NCBI GenBank assembly: GCA_964441265.1
Contig: CAYYKJ010000002.1
Coordinates: 1 to 64,000, forward strand
Direction of reading: 5' to 3'
Length of the DNA: 64,000 nt
Origin: JAFGDH01 sp964441265
Lineage (GTDB): Archaea; Aenigmatarchaeota; Aenigmatarchaeia; QMZP01; QMZT01
In this document: one piece after another, positions 8,617-16,998 of the stretch
Layout of the letters: the number at the start of each line of letters is the position of its first letter
Numbering within the stretch: position 1 is the first letter of the stretch
The notes under the pieces: model-generated
What the model was told of the DNA's origin: nothing
The model's database searches: none
What the model saw: the letters and a program-made list of their open reading frames with translations, nothing else
Program-made: the position numbers and the translations under genes

Positions 8617-8668
8617 TAAATTATGCCTTCCGATTTCAATTTTAAATAATAAAAACATAATAGAAAGA

Positions 8669-9565
8669 ATGGACAAAAGGAAACCCCTTGTTGCGGTGTT
8701 GATACTTAGCTGGAATGAATCCGATTTTACTATTAATTGTGTGAAGGATTTATCTAAGATTGATTATCCAAATTTCAAGATAATGATTCTGGACAATGGT
8801 TCAAGAAAGGAGGAGAGCGAAAAAATAAAGAAAATCAAAAATGCCCAAATTTTCAGAACAGAAGAGAATCTTGGATTTACCGGCGGTAATAACTATCTCA
8901 TAGAAAAGGCACTCAAGGATGAATCGGTGGATTACTTCCTTTGCATCAACAATGACACGATTCTGAACGAAAAATTTCTGGGAGAACTCATCAAGGTTGC
9001 CGAAGAAAACCCAAAAATAGGTTGTCTTGGGCCTTTGGTTTTCGATAAGACGGGAAAATTAAGCGTCAAAGACACTCCCGGACACTTCAACTTCTATATA
9101 GGAGGCGCTGCTAGAATAAGAAACTGGCAAGGCAAGGCAAACAATAACAAGCCCCTGATGGTCGGTTACGTCTCAGGTTGTTGCATGCTCTTTAGAAGAA
9201 AAGTGATGGAAAAAACGAGGGGATTCCCCCAAGAATACTTCATGTATAATGAAGAAACGGAGCTATGCTACAGGGTAAAAAAATTGGGTTACTTGTCTTG
9301 CGCTGTTCCCAAATCCAAGATTATTCACATGGTGTCGGGAACGACTTCGAAAATTTCTGGTTTCAGGCAAAAACTCCTGTTCAGAAATACCATATGGTTT
9401 GAGATGAAGTACGGTAACACGCTGCAAAAGATTGTTTTTCTTTTTTATCTCTTCGGATTTAAGATTCCGAAAAGGTTCCTAATGAACATTAGGGGAGGTG
9501 ATTCTAATAAGAAAAATTCCCTTCTAGTAGAAGCTATCAAAGAGGGTTTGCTAACAAGAAATTAA
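8669..9565 (+). CDS. Glycosyltransferase family 2
   Basis: About 298 residues from the ATG at 8669. A longer in-frame start at 8588 would lie inside the insertion-sequence end and is disfavoured because the GT-A fold begins at PLVAVLILSWNESDFTINCV. Family 2 features follow: MILDNGSRKEESEKIK, ENLGFTGGNNYLIEKA, and CINNDT as the DXD-equivalent metal site. Then come the acceptor-side GYVSGCCMLFRRKVME and EYFMYNEETELCYRVKKLGY with the ED-type catalytic motif. This is the rhamnosyl/GlcNAc-transferase-like branch of GT2. Its stop codon overlaps that of the convergent radical-SAM gene by 4 bp. Confidence 0.88.
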   Translation: MDKRKPLVAVLILSWNESDFTINCVKDLSKIDYPNFKIMILDNGSRKEESEKIKKIKNAQIFRTEENLGFTGGNNYLIEKALKDESVDYFLCINNDTILNEKFLGELIKVAEENPKIGCLGPLVFDKTGKLSVKDTPGHFNFYIGGAARIRNWQGKANNNKPLMVGYVSGCCMLFRRKVMEKTRGFPQEYFMYNEETELCYRVKKLGYLSCAVPKSKIIHMVSGTTSKISGFRQKLLFRNTIWFEMKYGNTLQKIVFLFYLFGFKIPKRFLMNIRGGDSNKKNSLLVEAIKEGLLTRN

Positions 9566-11037
9566 AGAAAATCCGCATCCACACCAGGTTTTCCGTATTT
9601 CAGACTAAATAAGAATTTGTTCACTTCGTGATTTCGGCAACAATGTTGACATCCGCTCAGGTCTGTGATTGAATTCAGTTTCTCCTTAGTTTTTTCGCTG
9701 TTCCATATTTCCTTGAATGGCCTCTTATTCAAGTCTCCAATTTCAAAGTTAGGATTGCCCAGCCAATATTCGCATGTCATAAGTTTTCCGTTATAATCTA
9801 CTGTTGGACAGAACCAGCATCCTAGACATTTTTTATATTTCGGACTATCGAGATAATCTTTAAACTTATGTAGAGACAAATAAACTTTGAACCCCGGTCT
9901 CTCATACCCTCTCAGATAATACGGATACTTTATCCTCTGTTGGTCTCTTGCGAGCCTCGTGAGGGCGGGTCTTATTTGGACATAATCTGCGTTGGCCTTA
10001 TAGACTTCTCTTACTGTCTTTCTGAGAATTTTCTCGGGATAATCTGGCGTAATATTTATATTATAACCAACCTTTGTACTCTCTGCCCATCTCGGTATAA
10101 TTTCCTTAAGCTCTGGGAAGAAACCCCTATCCGTTTCGGAAACCCTTATCCAGTTGAACATATCAGGCTCGACACGAATAGGGTCAATAGCATTAGTAAA
10201 TAGACCTTGTTTAAATCCCAATCTGTGAGCAACTCTAACAAATTCCTTGAAATCTGGATGAATAGTCGGTTCTCCACCACCGCTCCAGTTTATGGCCTTC
10301 ACCCCACATTCTCTCATGCTTTTCAGAGCGTTAATCATTGTTTCCTTCTTAATCTTCTCCTTTCCCTGCGTTTCTCTGTAAAAACACCAAGGGCAATTTG
10401 CGTTGCAAAAGTTGGTGGGTAAAAGCTCAACTAAAACCGGTCTCGTCCTCCCTTCGTTCATTAGTTCATTGACCCTTCCCAAATGCGAGAGCATTTTATT
10501 TTTTACATCAAATTGGCTTTCGATAATTTCGTTCTCTATTTTCTTCTTAACAAATGAAAGCATGCTTTTGTAAGTATTGGCTCCTAATTTATCACCATTC
10601 AAGTCGAAGGTGCCTGATTTACCTTTCTCCATCAGGGCTTTGATTTTCTCCGCAGCTACAGCCGGTGTCAATAACTCTATCGTACCGAAAATCCTAGGCT
10701 CTGAGAACAAAAACCTCTCGGTGACACCTTTCCCGATTACATTAGGTAACCTTATAATCTGATATTTATTAGAACTTTTTTTCACAATCTCTTCAGCCTT
10801 TCTCTTGGCCTTTACATATGGATTTTCAGCATCACTTTTGGTAGATATAAAAACAAATGTTTTTTCTGGGTTATCAGCTAAAAGTTTTTCGGTTTCTTTT
10901 ATGCATCCCTCCTGACTTTTTTTATCATTCTTGTTCCATACATCCCAAGAAAGATGTATTATAAAATTATCTTTCATATCTTCTGTCAATATCTTCTCCA
11001 ATTCTGACCCTATTTGTCCACTATTGCCCGTTATCAT
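9562..11037 (-). CDS. SDR-like domain fused to a radical SAM/SPASM enzyme
   Basis: About 491 residues from the ATG at 11037, with a TATA-like gatttaag about 26 nt upstream. Residues 1-170 form a compact NAD-binding fold: ITGNSGQIGSELEKIL as the glycine motif, FVFISTKSDAENPYVKAK retaining the Ser/Thr and YxxxK, then IIRLPNVIGKG. Residues about 195-490 are a radical SAM enzyme: NFCNANCPWCFYRETQG gives the CX3CX2C cluster motif, NWSGGGEPTIHPDF the GGE-type SAM motif, and CLGCWFCPTVDYNGKLMTCE plus CQHCCRNHE the SPASM cysteines for auxiliary Fe-S clusters. Such enzymes often oxidise or epimerise sugars or modify peptides. The fusion suggests two-step modification of a nucleotide sugar or glycan, but the substrate is unknown. 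Confidence 0.85.
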   Translation of the reverse strand: MITGNSGQIGSELEKILTEDMKDNFIIHLSWDVWNKNDKKSQEGCIKETEKLLADNPEKTFVFISTKSDAENPYVKAKRKAEEIVKKSSNKYQIIRLPNVIGKGVTERFLFSEPRIFGTIELLTPAVAAEKIKALMEKGKSGTFDLNGDKLGANTYKSMLSFVKKKIENEIIESQFDVKNKMLSHLGRVNELMNEGRTRPVLVELLPTNFCNANCPWCFYRETQGKEKIKKETMINALKSMRECGVKAINWSGGGEPTIHPDFKEFVRVAHRLGFKQGLFTNAIDPIRVEPDMFNWIRVSETDRGFFPELKEIIPRWAESTKVGYNINITPDYPEKILRKTVREVYKANADYVQIRPALTRLARDQQRIKYPYYLRGYERPGFKVYLSLHKFKDYLDSPKYKKCLGCWFCPTVDYNGKLMTCEYWLGNPNFEIGDLNKRPFKEIWNSEKTKEKLNSITDLSGCQHCCRNHEVNKFLFSLKYGKPGVDADFL

Positions 11038-11098
11038 ATTATCACTTGTTACCAACAATCTTAAATCTTTGAAAGAGAGTTTTTATAAATACAATTTT

Positions 11099-11284
11099 TT
11101 ATGAGTCATCAATTCTTAATCCGACCGACTTCAAAATAACAGAAAGCCTGTGTTTGTATGTGTACTCCTTGAGTGCTCTTTCCCTACCTGCTTCAGCAAT
11201 CCTCTTCCTCTCCACCGGATTTTTTAAAAAAATAAAATATTGAAATTTGAGGATTTTGAATTGTAAAAACAAAGCAATACTCAT
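11099..11284 (-). pseudogene. C-terminal fragment of a CgeB-like glycosyltransferase
   Basis: From about residue 20 the 61-codon frame reads FLKNPVERKRIAEAGRERAL then KEYTYKHRLSVILKSVGL. This is the extreme C terminus of the Glyco_trans_1_2/CgeB family ('yyl.hpeeRkrIAeaGrervl.ehty.hR...il'). The first 20 residues look random and hydrophobic. The intact relative lies immediately upstream (11289-12314) and ends with a similar 'EKERKKIAKNGHEKI' tail. This piece is therefore probably the remnant of a tandem or replaced paralogue. Confidence 0.68.
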
Positions 11285-11288
11285 ACAA

Positions 11289-12314
11289 CTACGGGTTTAT
11301 TCTAGAGATTTCTGATGAAACAATATCATAAATTTTCAAAATCTTTTTGACTCTATTTTCATATATTTCGTTTTTTATCTTTTCATGACCGTTTTTTGCG
11401 ATTTTTTTTCTTTCTTTTTCATGCTTCAAGTAATGGTCAATCTTGTCTTTCATTCCTTTGATATTTTCAAAGCACACTATTCCAACATTTTCACCGAAGA
11501 ATTTTTTATGGAAGGGGCTTCTTGTAGCAAGTTGGAACCCACCACAAGCAGGTATTTCAAAAGAGCGCATATTATGGGATTTTCTATTTTGTTTTCTTAG
11601 AAAATTCAGATTAATTTTAGCTCCGCTAACTGCGCTGCAAAATTTCTCCCCATAGATAGCTTTACCTTTTATGTGATTTTTCAAAGGTCCTTTTGTTTTC
11701 TGCCAAGCATTACCCCATACCTTCAGGTCGTAGGTTGTCAGGCCAGACAAAAATTTTTCTCTCTGAGGTTCCCATGTACCAACAAAGCATATATCGCACC
11801 CGTATTTTTCTTCGTCTGTCTTAGATAGGCCGACATGGCGATGAGTTTTTGGATCGAAGGCAAAAGGTAAAAATTCTACTCGCTTGGCTCCGAACTTCTT
11901 TATCTTTCGCATGAGATTTTTATCCCATATGAAGTAACAGTCGAAAACAGGCAGGGATTCTATAATCCATTTCGTTTTATTTGTCGAATCGAATGGGTCA
12001 TCCGGGTTGAAATTAAAAACCAAACCATATTTTTTTAATGTTTTTAATGTTTTTGGGAATACATATTCGCCTTTTATCACCAAAGACAGATCGGGTTTTA
12101 TTATTTCAGCGATTTTTGAAAGCTCCCTGTTATTCTTTCTTATCCGGAAATACAACCAAATTTTCCGAAAAAAACCTATCTCGTAGTCGCTTAATTTTAG
12201 ACCCTTTCTCTGATCAAAGGTTTGTACATCGTGCCCTAGTCCGTCAAGAATTCTATTGAATATTCCTCCCAAACAACTTCTTCTGAAACCACCAGATATC
12301 AATAAAATTCTCAT
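11289..12314 (-). CDS. Glycosyltransferase, CgeB-like (GT-B, Glyco_trans_1_2 domain)
   Basis: 341 residues. It starts MRILLISGGFRRSCLGGIFN, the short GT-B N-terminal fold of CgeB/spore-maturation-type glycosyltransferases. VFNFNPDDPFDST and FDCYFIWDKNLMRKIKKFGA belong to the first domain. CDICFVGTWEPQREKFL, LRKQNRKSHNMRSFEIPAC and FGENVGIVCFENIKGMKDKI form the donor-binding domain. It lies 1 bp from the downstream epimerase stop and is therefore in one minus-strand operon (14369 to 11289). Sugar specificity is not evident. Confidence 0.82.
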   Translation of the reverse strand: MRILLISGGFRRSCLGGIFNRILDGLGHDVQTFDQRKGLKLSDYEIGFFRKIWLYFRIRKNNRELSKIAEIIKPDLSLVIKGEYVFPKTLKTLKKYGLVFNFNPDDPFDSTNKTKWIIESLPVFDCYFIWDKNLMRKIKKFGAKRVEFLPFAFDPKTHRHVGLSKTDEEKYGCDICFVGTWEPQREKFLSGLTTYDLKVWGNAWQKTKGPLKNHIKGKAIYGEKFCSAVSGAKINLNFLRKQNRKSHNMRSFEIPACGGFQLATRSPFHKKFFGENVGIVCFENIKGMKDKIDHYLKHEKERKKIAKNGHEKIKNEIYENRVKKILKIYDIVSSEISRINP

Positions 12315-12315
12315 T

Positions 12316-13248
12316 TTAACTCCTCGAAATGGCTTTTGCGGTTTTTATGACAGATTCTTCTGACGTATTTTCATAAGTCCAACCAAAATCTTTGAACTTT
12401 TTAATCGAAAGCATCATCTTCGGAACATCTCCTCTCCATCCTCTTGACCCTCCAGTGAAGACGAATTTGGGTTTTAGCCCCATCTCCTCGCTGACTATTT
12501 CGGCTATCCTTTTTACGGTGATCCAGTCTTCCGTCCCCACATTGAATATGTTAAGGTTTTGATCGGCCTTTTCCCGCAACATCATCATTGCGTCTATGCA
12601 GTCATCAATATATATGTAAGATTTCTTCTGACTTCCGTCGCCCAGTATCTCCAGCTCATTCGGATTTTTCTTGAGCTTCATTATGAAGTCATGAATCACT
12701 CCGTGGGTGGATCGCGGACCGATTACATTGGCCAGCCTGAATATCCACCCCTTCATCCCGAACGTCCCGCAGTAGGCGGATATTATTGATTCACATGCCA
12801 ATTTGGAAGCACCATAAAAAGATATGGGTTTCAGAGGTCCATAGTCTTCTGGAGTTGGTCTTGTCTTCGCCTCTCCATAGACAGTCGATGTTGACGGGAA
12901 CAAAAATTCATTGATTCGGTTTTTTCTCATGGATTCAAGTACTCTGTATGTGACCATCACATTTTGGTCTAGATGAACCTTAGTGTCTTCGGCACCAACC
13001 CTCACGTCGGCATTGGCGGCCATGTGCCATATCTGATCTGCCCCATCAAGCAAACCGGAAAAATCATCTTTCAGGAGATCTATCTCGTGGAAAGAGAAAT
13101 TCGGATTGTCAAGATGATCTTCAATAAACTCCCTTTTGCCGGTGCTGAGATTGTCCAAGATCCTGACCTTATTTCCCTCCTCCAAAAGTCTGCCCACCAA
13201 GTGGGAGCCTATAAATCCTGCTCCTCCGGTCACAACTATATCTTTCAT
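12316..13248 (-). CDS. NAD-dependent epimerase, UDP-glucose 4-epimerase-like
   Basis: 310-residue extended SDR protein: MKDIVVTGGAGFIGSHLVGR for NAD binding, IWHMAANADVRVG, the active-site triad region PSTSTVYGEA and SFYGASKLACE (YxxxK), then LANVIGPRSTHGVIHDFIMK and KKSYIYIDDCIDAM. This pattern matches the archaeal/bacterial GalE-like group acting on UDP-hexoses. It overlaps the start of the GT4 gene upstream by 4 bp (13245-13248), so the two are translationally coupled. It supplies a donor for the minus-strand glycosyltransferases. Confidence 0.87.
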   Translation of the reverse strand: MKDIVVTGGAGFIGSHLVGRLLEEGNKVRILDNLSTGKREFIEDHLDNPNFSFHEIDLLKDDFSGLLDGADQIWHMAANADVRVGAEDTKVHLDQNVMVTYRVLESMRKNRINEFLFPSTSTVYGEAKTRPTPEDYGPLKPISFYGASKLACESIISAYCGTFGMKGWIFRLANVIGPRSTHGVIHDFIMKLKKNPNELEILGDGSQKKSYIYIDDCIDAMMMLREKADQNLNIFNVGTEDWITVKRIAEIVSEEMGLKPKFVFTGGSRGWRGDVPKMMLSIKKFKDFGWTYENTSEESVIKTAKAISRS

Positions 13249-14369
13249 CTCAACATCCTCTTGTATGCTTTTATGATGTTTTTCCCGTATTCATCCCATG
13301 TGAAATTCCTTACGTATCTCTTCGCCGATCTTCCCATTCTTTTTCTTTCATCGGGGTTCTCATAGAGATATCTGATCTTTTCTTTCAGTGCTTTTACGTC
13401 CCGTATAGGAACTACGAACCCCTCTTTTCCGTCCCTCGCCATGGAACCCGTGTTGGTGCTAACTATCTGGGGAAGGCCGGCAGCCATGGCCTCGTATGTC
13501 GACAGGGCACTTCCCTCTTCAAGAGAAGGGAGGATGTATGCGGATGAGGTCAAAAATAATTTTCTTATTTCATTCTCCGAAACGTGCCCTAAAAACCTGT
13601 AGTTTCCGGGGTATTTCTTCAAGAACCTCTCCACATCGCTTTTTATTCTACCCACGAAAACTACTTCTGAATTTGGGAGATTCAGTTCCGAAAATGCCTG
13701 CAGAATATAGTGCACACCCTTCCTTATCGCGTTATTTCCCACAAATAAAAGCCTGAATTTTCTGGATTCCTTCCTCTTCCCCCTGAACCTGTCCAGATCA
13801 ACACCATAAGGTATGAGAATCAGTTTGTCTTTATCTAAATCCCCTCTTTCGGTGAACGAGTCGTGAACAAACTTCGAGGGTACAATTATGTGGTCCGCGA
13901 ATTTGTATTCTTTAAGTTGTTCATTAATTTGGTGCTTGTCAATGTTTCTGAATGCCAATCCCTGAAGCTTGTGCTCTTCTTTCATTATATCATACTGGAA
14001 TTCGGCATGGCTCGATCCCCTGTCAAGAACTCTCACGGATCCGTATTTTTCCTGCTCCTTGAACGTGGACAGGGCATATCCCGCGAAAATCTGGGAAATG
14101 TCCGGTCTGTATTCTCTGAATTTTCTCCGTATGTAATATTCCAGAAGGCTGCTCTTGATTCTCTGTATCTTCAAGACACCGTCTAGTTGGAACTTTCTGA
14201 GTGCAAAGGGTAAGTATGCAAGGTAGGGGTGAATATCCACCTTGTCCGGGTCCAAGTCCAGTTTTTTGTAATAGCTAGTCACCACCCTGTAATCTATGCT
14301 ATTGTTCCTCAGTTGTCTCGCCAGCGGATACGCATGAAAAAGGCCGCCTACACCTATCAAAACTTTCAT
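13245..14369 (-). CDS. Glycosyltransferase family 4
   Basis: 374 residues with a complete GT-B layout. The N-terminal part starts MKVLIGVGGLFHAYPLARQL. HIIVPSKFVHDSFTERGDLD and KLILIPYGVDLDRF mark the hinge, RKFRLLFVGNNAIRKGVHYI starts the donor domain, and SAYILPSLEEGSALSTYEAMA with GLPQIVSTNTGSMARDGKEG contains the E-X7-E signature. It is the first gene of a minus-strand operon and shares a 43-bp intergenic space with the divergent FkbM gene, whose A+T-rich sequence can hold both promoters. Confidence 0.9.
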   Translation of the reverse strand: MKVLIGVGGLFHAYPLARQLRNNSIDYRVVTSYYKKLDLDPDKVDIHPYLAYLPFALRKFQLDGVLKIQRIKSSLLEYYIRRKFREYRPDISQIFAGYALSTFKEQEKYGSVRVLDRGSSHAEFQYDIMKEEHKLQGLAFRNIDKHQINEQLKEYKFADHIIVPSKFVHDSFTERGDLDKDKLILIPYGVDLDRFRGKRKESRKFRLLFVGNNAIRKGVHYILQAFSELNLPNSEVVFVGRIKSDVERFLKKYPGNYRFLGHVSENEIRKLFLTSSAYILPSLEEGSALSTYEAMAAGLPQIVSTNTGSMARDGKEGFVVPIRDVKALKEKIRYLYENPDERKRMGRSAKRYVRNFTWDEYGKNIIKAYKRMLR

Positions 14370-14412
14370 AATTCCTTAATATATAAAAACTATAAAAAAG
14401 ATAAGGATTACC

Positions 14413-15123
14413 ATGTACGAATCATTCAGCGGGATATTTAAAAAAATGTTGTTATCAATGGGATTTGATGTCAGGAGGGTTCCCAAGGGCTCAAAGAGAT
14501 TAATTTGGTTAAAGAACCAAAGAATTAAAACCGTCATTGATATAGGTGCCCATAAGGGACAGTTCGCTACGATGATGCATAAGGTGCTTCCGGATGCCAA
14601 GATATATTCATTCGAGCCCCTAAAGGACTGCTACGAGAAGCTTGTCAAAAACATGGGAAATTTGAGTGATTTCGAAGCTTTCAATTATGCCCTCGGGGAC
14701 AGGAACACTAAAACGAAAATCCACCGAAGTTCATATTCACAGAGCTCTTCTCTCCTGCCCATGGGAGAATCACACAAGGAAGCGTTCCCATATTCAAAGG
14801 GTGAAACCACCGAAAAGATAAAAGTAAAGAAACTTGATGAAGTTGCAAAGGATTTGGATATAGAGAAAAACGTGCTGGTTAAAATCGATGTCCAAGGTTA
14901 TGAGGACAGAGTCATCGAGGGGGGAAAGAAATTTATATCTAACGCGCAGGTCTTGATAGTCGAGACCAGTTTTGAGACTTTATACAAAGGACAGCCTCTG
15001 TTCGATAAGGTATATGAGATTCTCAAAAAAATGGGATTTTCATACAGGGGAAGCATGTACCAAATTTCGAGTCCGGCCGACGGCAAGGTATTACAATCCG
15101 ATTCCATATTCGTCAAGAACTGA
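14413..15123 (+). CDS. FkbM-family SAM-dependent methyltransferase
   Basis: 236 residues. VIDIGAHKGQFATMMHKVLP is the SAM-binding motif I, IYSFEPLKDCYEKL follows, then NYALGDRNTKTKIH. VLVKIDVQGYEDRVIEGGKK is the diagnostic FkbM 'KiDvqGyE..vl.G' motif, and VLIVETSFETLYKGQPLFD follows. Family members O-methylate sugars or polyketides, so here it probably caps or decorates a glycan residue. It is the only plus-strand gene in the stretch 9.6-19.1 kb and overlaps the convergent GT4 gene by 11 bp at the 3' end. Confidence 0.9.
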   Translation: MYESFSGIFKKMLLSMGFDVRRVPKGSKRLIWLKNQRIKTVIDIGAHKGQFATMMHKVLPDAKIYSFEPLKDCYEKLVKNMGNLSDFEAFNYALGDRNTKTKIHRSSYSQSSSLLPMGESHKEAFPYSKGETTEKIKVKKLDEVAKDLDIEKNVLVKIDVQGYEDRVIEGGKKFISNAQVLIVETSFETLYKGQPLFDKVYEILKKMGFSYRGSMYQISSPADGKVLQSDSIFVKN

Positions 15124-16234
15124 AGTAGTTTTCGAAGACAGATTTGAGTTTTGATTCATATTCCGAAAAACAGTATTTTTTCATAAACCTTTTCCTCCCT
15201 TCTCGGCCCATCATGATGGATTCCTTCCTGTTTTTTATGATTCGCTCGAGATATCCAGCGAGTTCCTCGGGGATATTTTTATCCATCACAAGCCCTGTCT
15301 TTCCCTGATCAACTATCAAGGGAAGCGAAGCTATCCTGTTAGCCACGACCGGCATTCCATACTCCATGGCCTCCACCGCGACCAATCCGAAGGTTTCCTG
15401 CCTGTAATAAGTCGGGAATGCCAGTATGTCGGATTTCGACATTATTTCATTTTTTTCCTTCCCCGTCTTAATACCCAGATATTTCACTTTACCACCGAGT
15501 TCGTGGGCCGAGATGTAATTCTCGAATTTTTTCCTTAACTCATCACCGAGCCACGCACCTACAAAATTACATCTGAATTCGATACCTTTCTCGCTCAGAA
15601 TCCTGCATGCCCTCAACAGTATCATCGGGCCCTTTGTTTCATCCATATTGGAAAGAAAGAGAATATTTGGTGTTTTTCTCTTTTCCCGTTTTTTCATGAT
15701 TTTCTCAAATTCCGCGTCATCCAACTCGTTTTTAATTGCGTTCGGCAGCACGAAAACGTCGTCCCTCTTTATTATTTCTCTTATGTCTTCGTACAGAAAA
15801 TGGTTCAGTATTATGACCTTGGAATTTCTGAAAACAGATGAGTACAGAAAGTGCTTGAGAGGATTTCTGATTTCTCTTTTAATGCCCCTCCCACGAAGAT
15901 GAAATATTATTTTTCTTCTGAACAGTTTGCATAACAGGACAAAAACGGAATCCCTCATGAAACCGAATCCCAAGGGTGCGATGCTGAAATAAACCAGATC
16001 CGGTCTGAAGAAAATCATATCTCTGATTATCTTGAAGCAGGTCACAAAGAATCCGAAAAATTTTCTTAGTGTCGGCTTCCCAACGTCCTCGAGAGTTTCG
16101 GAATGGTTGAGCCTCACGTGTCTTATGTTGAAATTCTTGTTGAGTTCCTTGCTGTTCAGGCATAGCCTGCTTGAAACTGCTGCTCCGTATATCGGGGGCG
16201 GAAGCGGAACCAGAAACAATATCTTCTTTTTCAT
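15113..16234 (-). CDS. Glycosyltransferase family 4
   Basis: 373 residues. It starts KKKILFLVPLPPPIYGAAVS, then LVYFSIAPLGFGFMRDSVFV and IIFHLRGRGIKREIRNPLKH, typical of GT4 N-terminal domains. NILFLSNMDETKGPMILLRA opens the donor domain, and SDILAFPTYYRQETFGLVAV then EAMEYGMPVVANRIASLP carries the EX7E motif. It is separated by 1 bp from the GT26 gene upstream, forming a minus-strand operon. The C-terminal residues are encoded over the end of the FkbM gene. Confidence 0.9.
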   Translation of the reverse strand: MKKKILFLVPLPPPIYGAAVSSRLCLNSKELNKNFNIRHVRLNHSETLEDVGKPTLRKFFGFFVTCFKIIRDMIFFRPDLVYFSIAPLGFGFMRDSVFVLLCKLFRRKIIFHLRGRGIKREIRNPLKHFLYSSVFRNSKVIILNHFLYEDIREIIKRDDVFVLPNAIKNELDDAEFEKIMKKREKRKTPNILFLSNMDETKGPMILLRACRILSEKGIEFRCNFVGAWLGDELRKKFENYISAHELGGKVKYLGIKTGKEKNEIMSKSDILAFPTYYRQETFGLVAVEAMEYGMPVVANRIASLPLIVDQGKTGLVMDKNIPEELAGYLERIIKNRKESIMMGREGRKRFMKKYCFSEYESKLKSVFENYFSS

Positions 16235-16235
16235 A

Positions 16236-16961
16236 TCAATCCCTGAATTCTATGAGCTTTTTCATCAGAGTCAAAGCCGAAAAGCTCTTCCTTACCTTTT
16301 TGCTGCTGTATCCGAAATCGGTGACCAGTCTGTAAAGCCATTCCAGTCCCAGCATGCGAACCGGTCTGGGCGCCCATCCCTTTGTACCGCTCAGGAAATC
16401 AAAGGCGGCGCCTACACTGAAGGCGTGCCTGAACTTGCTCTTCCCGAAAATCTGGCCAGCGAGTATCTCCTTCTTGGGGTTCCCCAGCCCGATCCAGAGA
16501 TAATCCACCTTTTCTCTGTTGATCAGATTCACGATTTTCTTAATTTCTCCATCCGAAAATTTATCGCCTTTTATGTAAGGAGGATTGTAATATCTCACGT
16601 TGTTCATTTTCAGATGCTCAAAATTTCTCGCGATCTTACTGATATCCTCCCCCTCTATACCGAGAAAGAAGTGCTTTCTGCCTCTCGTGAAGCGTTCCTG
16701 TTTCAGAAAGTGCTCCATGAATACGGGGCCCGGGACCCTGCGAAGCATTTTCCCGTGCTTCAAGAAATGGGCAATGGAAATTGTTATGCCGTCAGGGAAA
16801 TTGTAGCACCTGCATTTTCTGAAGCTGTTTCTGAAGCGCCTGTTGTTCCTGAAGAGAAAAACAGAGTACGCATTCAGGAAATCGAAAACGCACTTTTCGC
16901 CGCTTTCAATGATATCGAAAATCTTTTCCTTGCCGCCCCGTTCAAAGATTAGCCTGTCCAT
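16236..16961 (-). CDS. WecG/TagA/CpsF-family glycosyltransferase (GT26)
   Basis: 241 residues matching GT26 throughout: FLNAYSVFLFRNNRRFRNSF, then FPDGITIS, RRVPGPVFMEHFLKQ, HFFLGIEGEDISKIA, YLWIGLGNPKKEILAGQIFG, and the closing VGAAFDFLSGTKGWAPRPVR followed by LGLEWLYRLV. GT26 enzymes such as WecG and TagA add N-acetylmannosamine-type sugars to undecaprenyl-linked intermediates at the membrane. Here the lipid would be a dolichol-type carrier. It normally acts early in chain assembly, probably on the product of a GlcNAc-1-phosphate transferase such as the one at 52959-53969. Confidence 0.93.
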   Translation of the reverse strand: MDRLIFERGGKEKIFDIIESGEKCVFDFLNAYSVFLFRNNRRFRNSFRKCRCYNFPDGITISIAHFLKHGKMLRRVPGPVFMEHFLKQERFTRGRKHFFLGIEGEDISKIARNFEHLKMNNVRYYNPPYIKGDKFSDGEIKKIVNLINREKVDYLWIGLGNPKKEILAGQIFGKSKFRHAFSVGAAFDFLSGTKGWAPRPVRMLGLEWLYRLVTDFGYSSKKVRKSFSALTLMKKLIEFRD

Positions 16962-16998
16962 GAAGTTCCTCCATAAAAATAAGAACGGGGCTATATTT

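Noticed and set aside
16032..16952. 306-codon plus-strand open frame opposite the GT26 and GT4 genes
   Set aside because: The minus-strand GT26 protein matches its family along the whole length; the plus frame has no family features.
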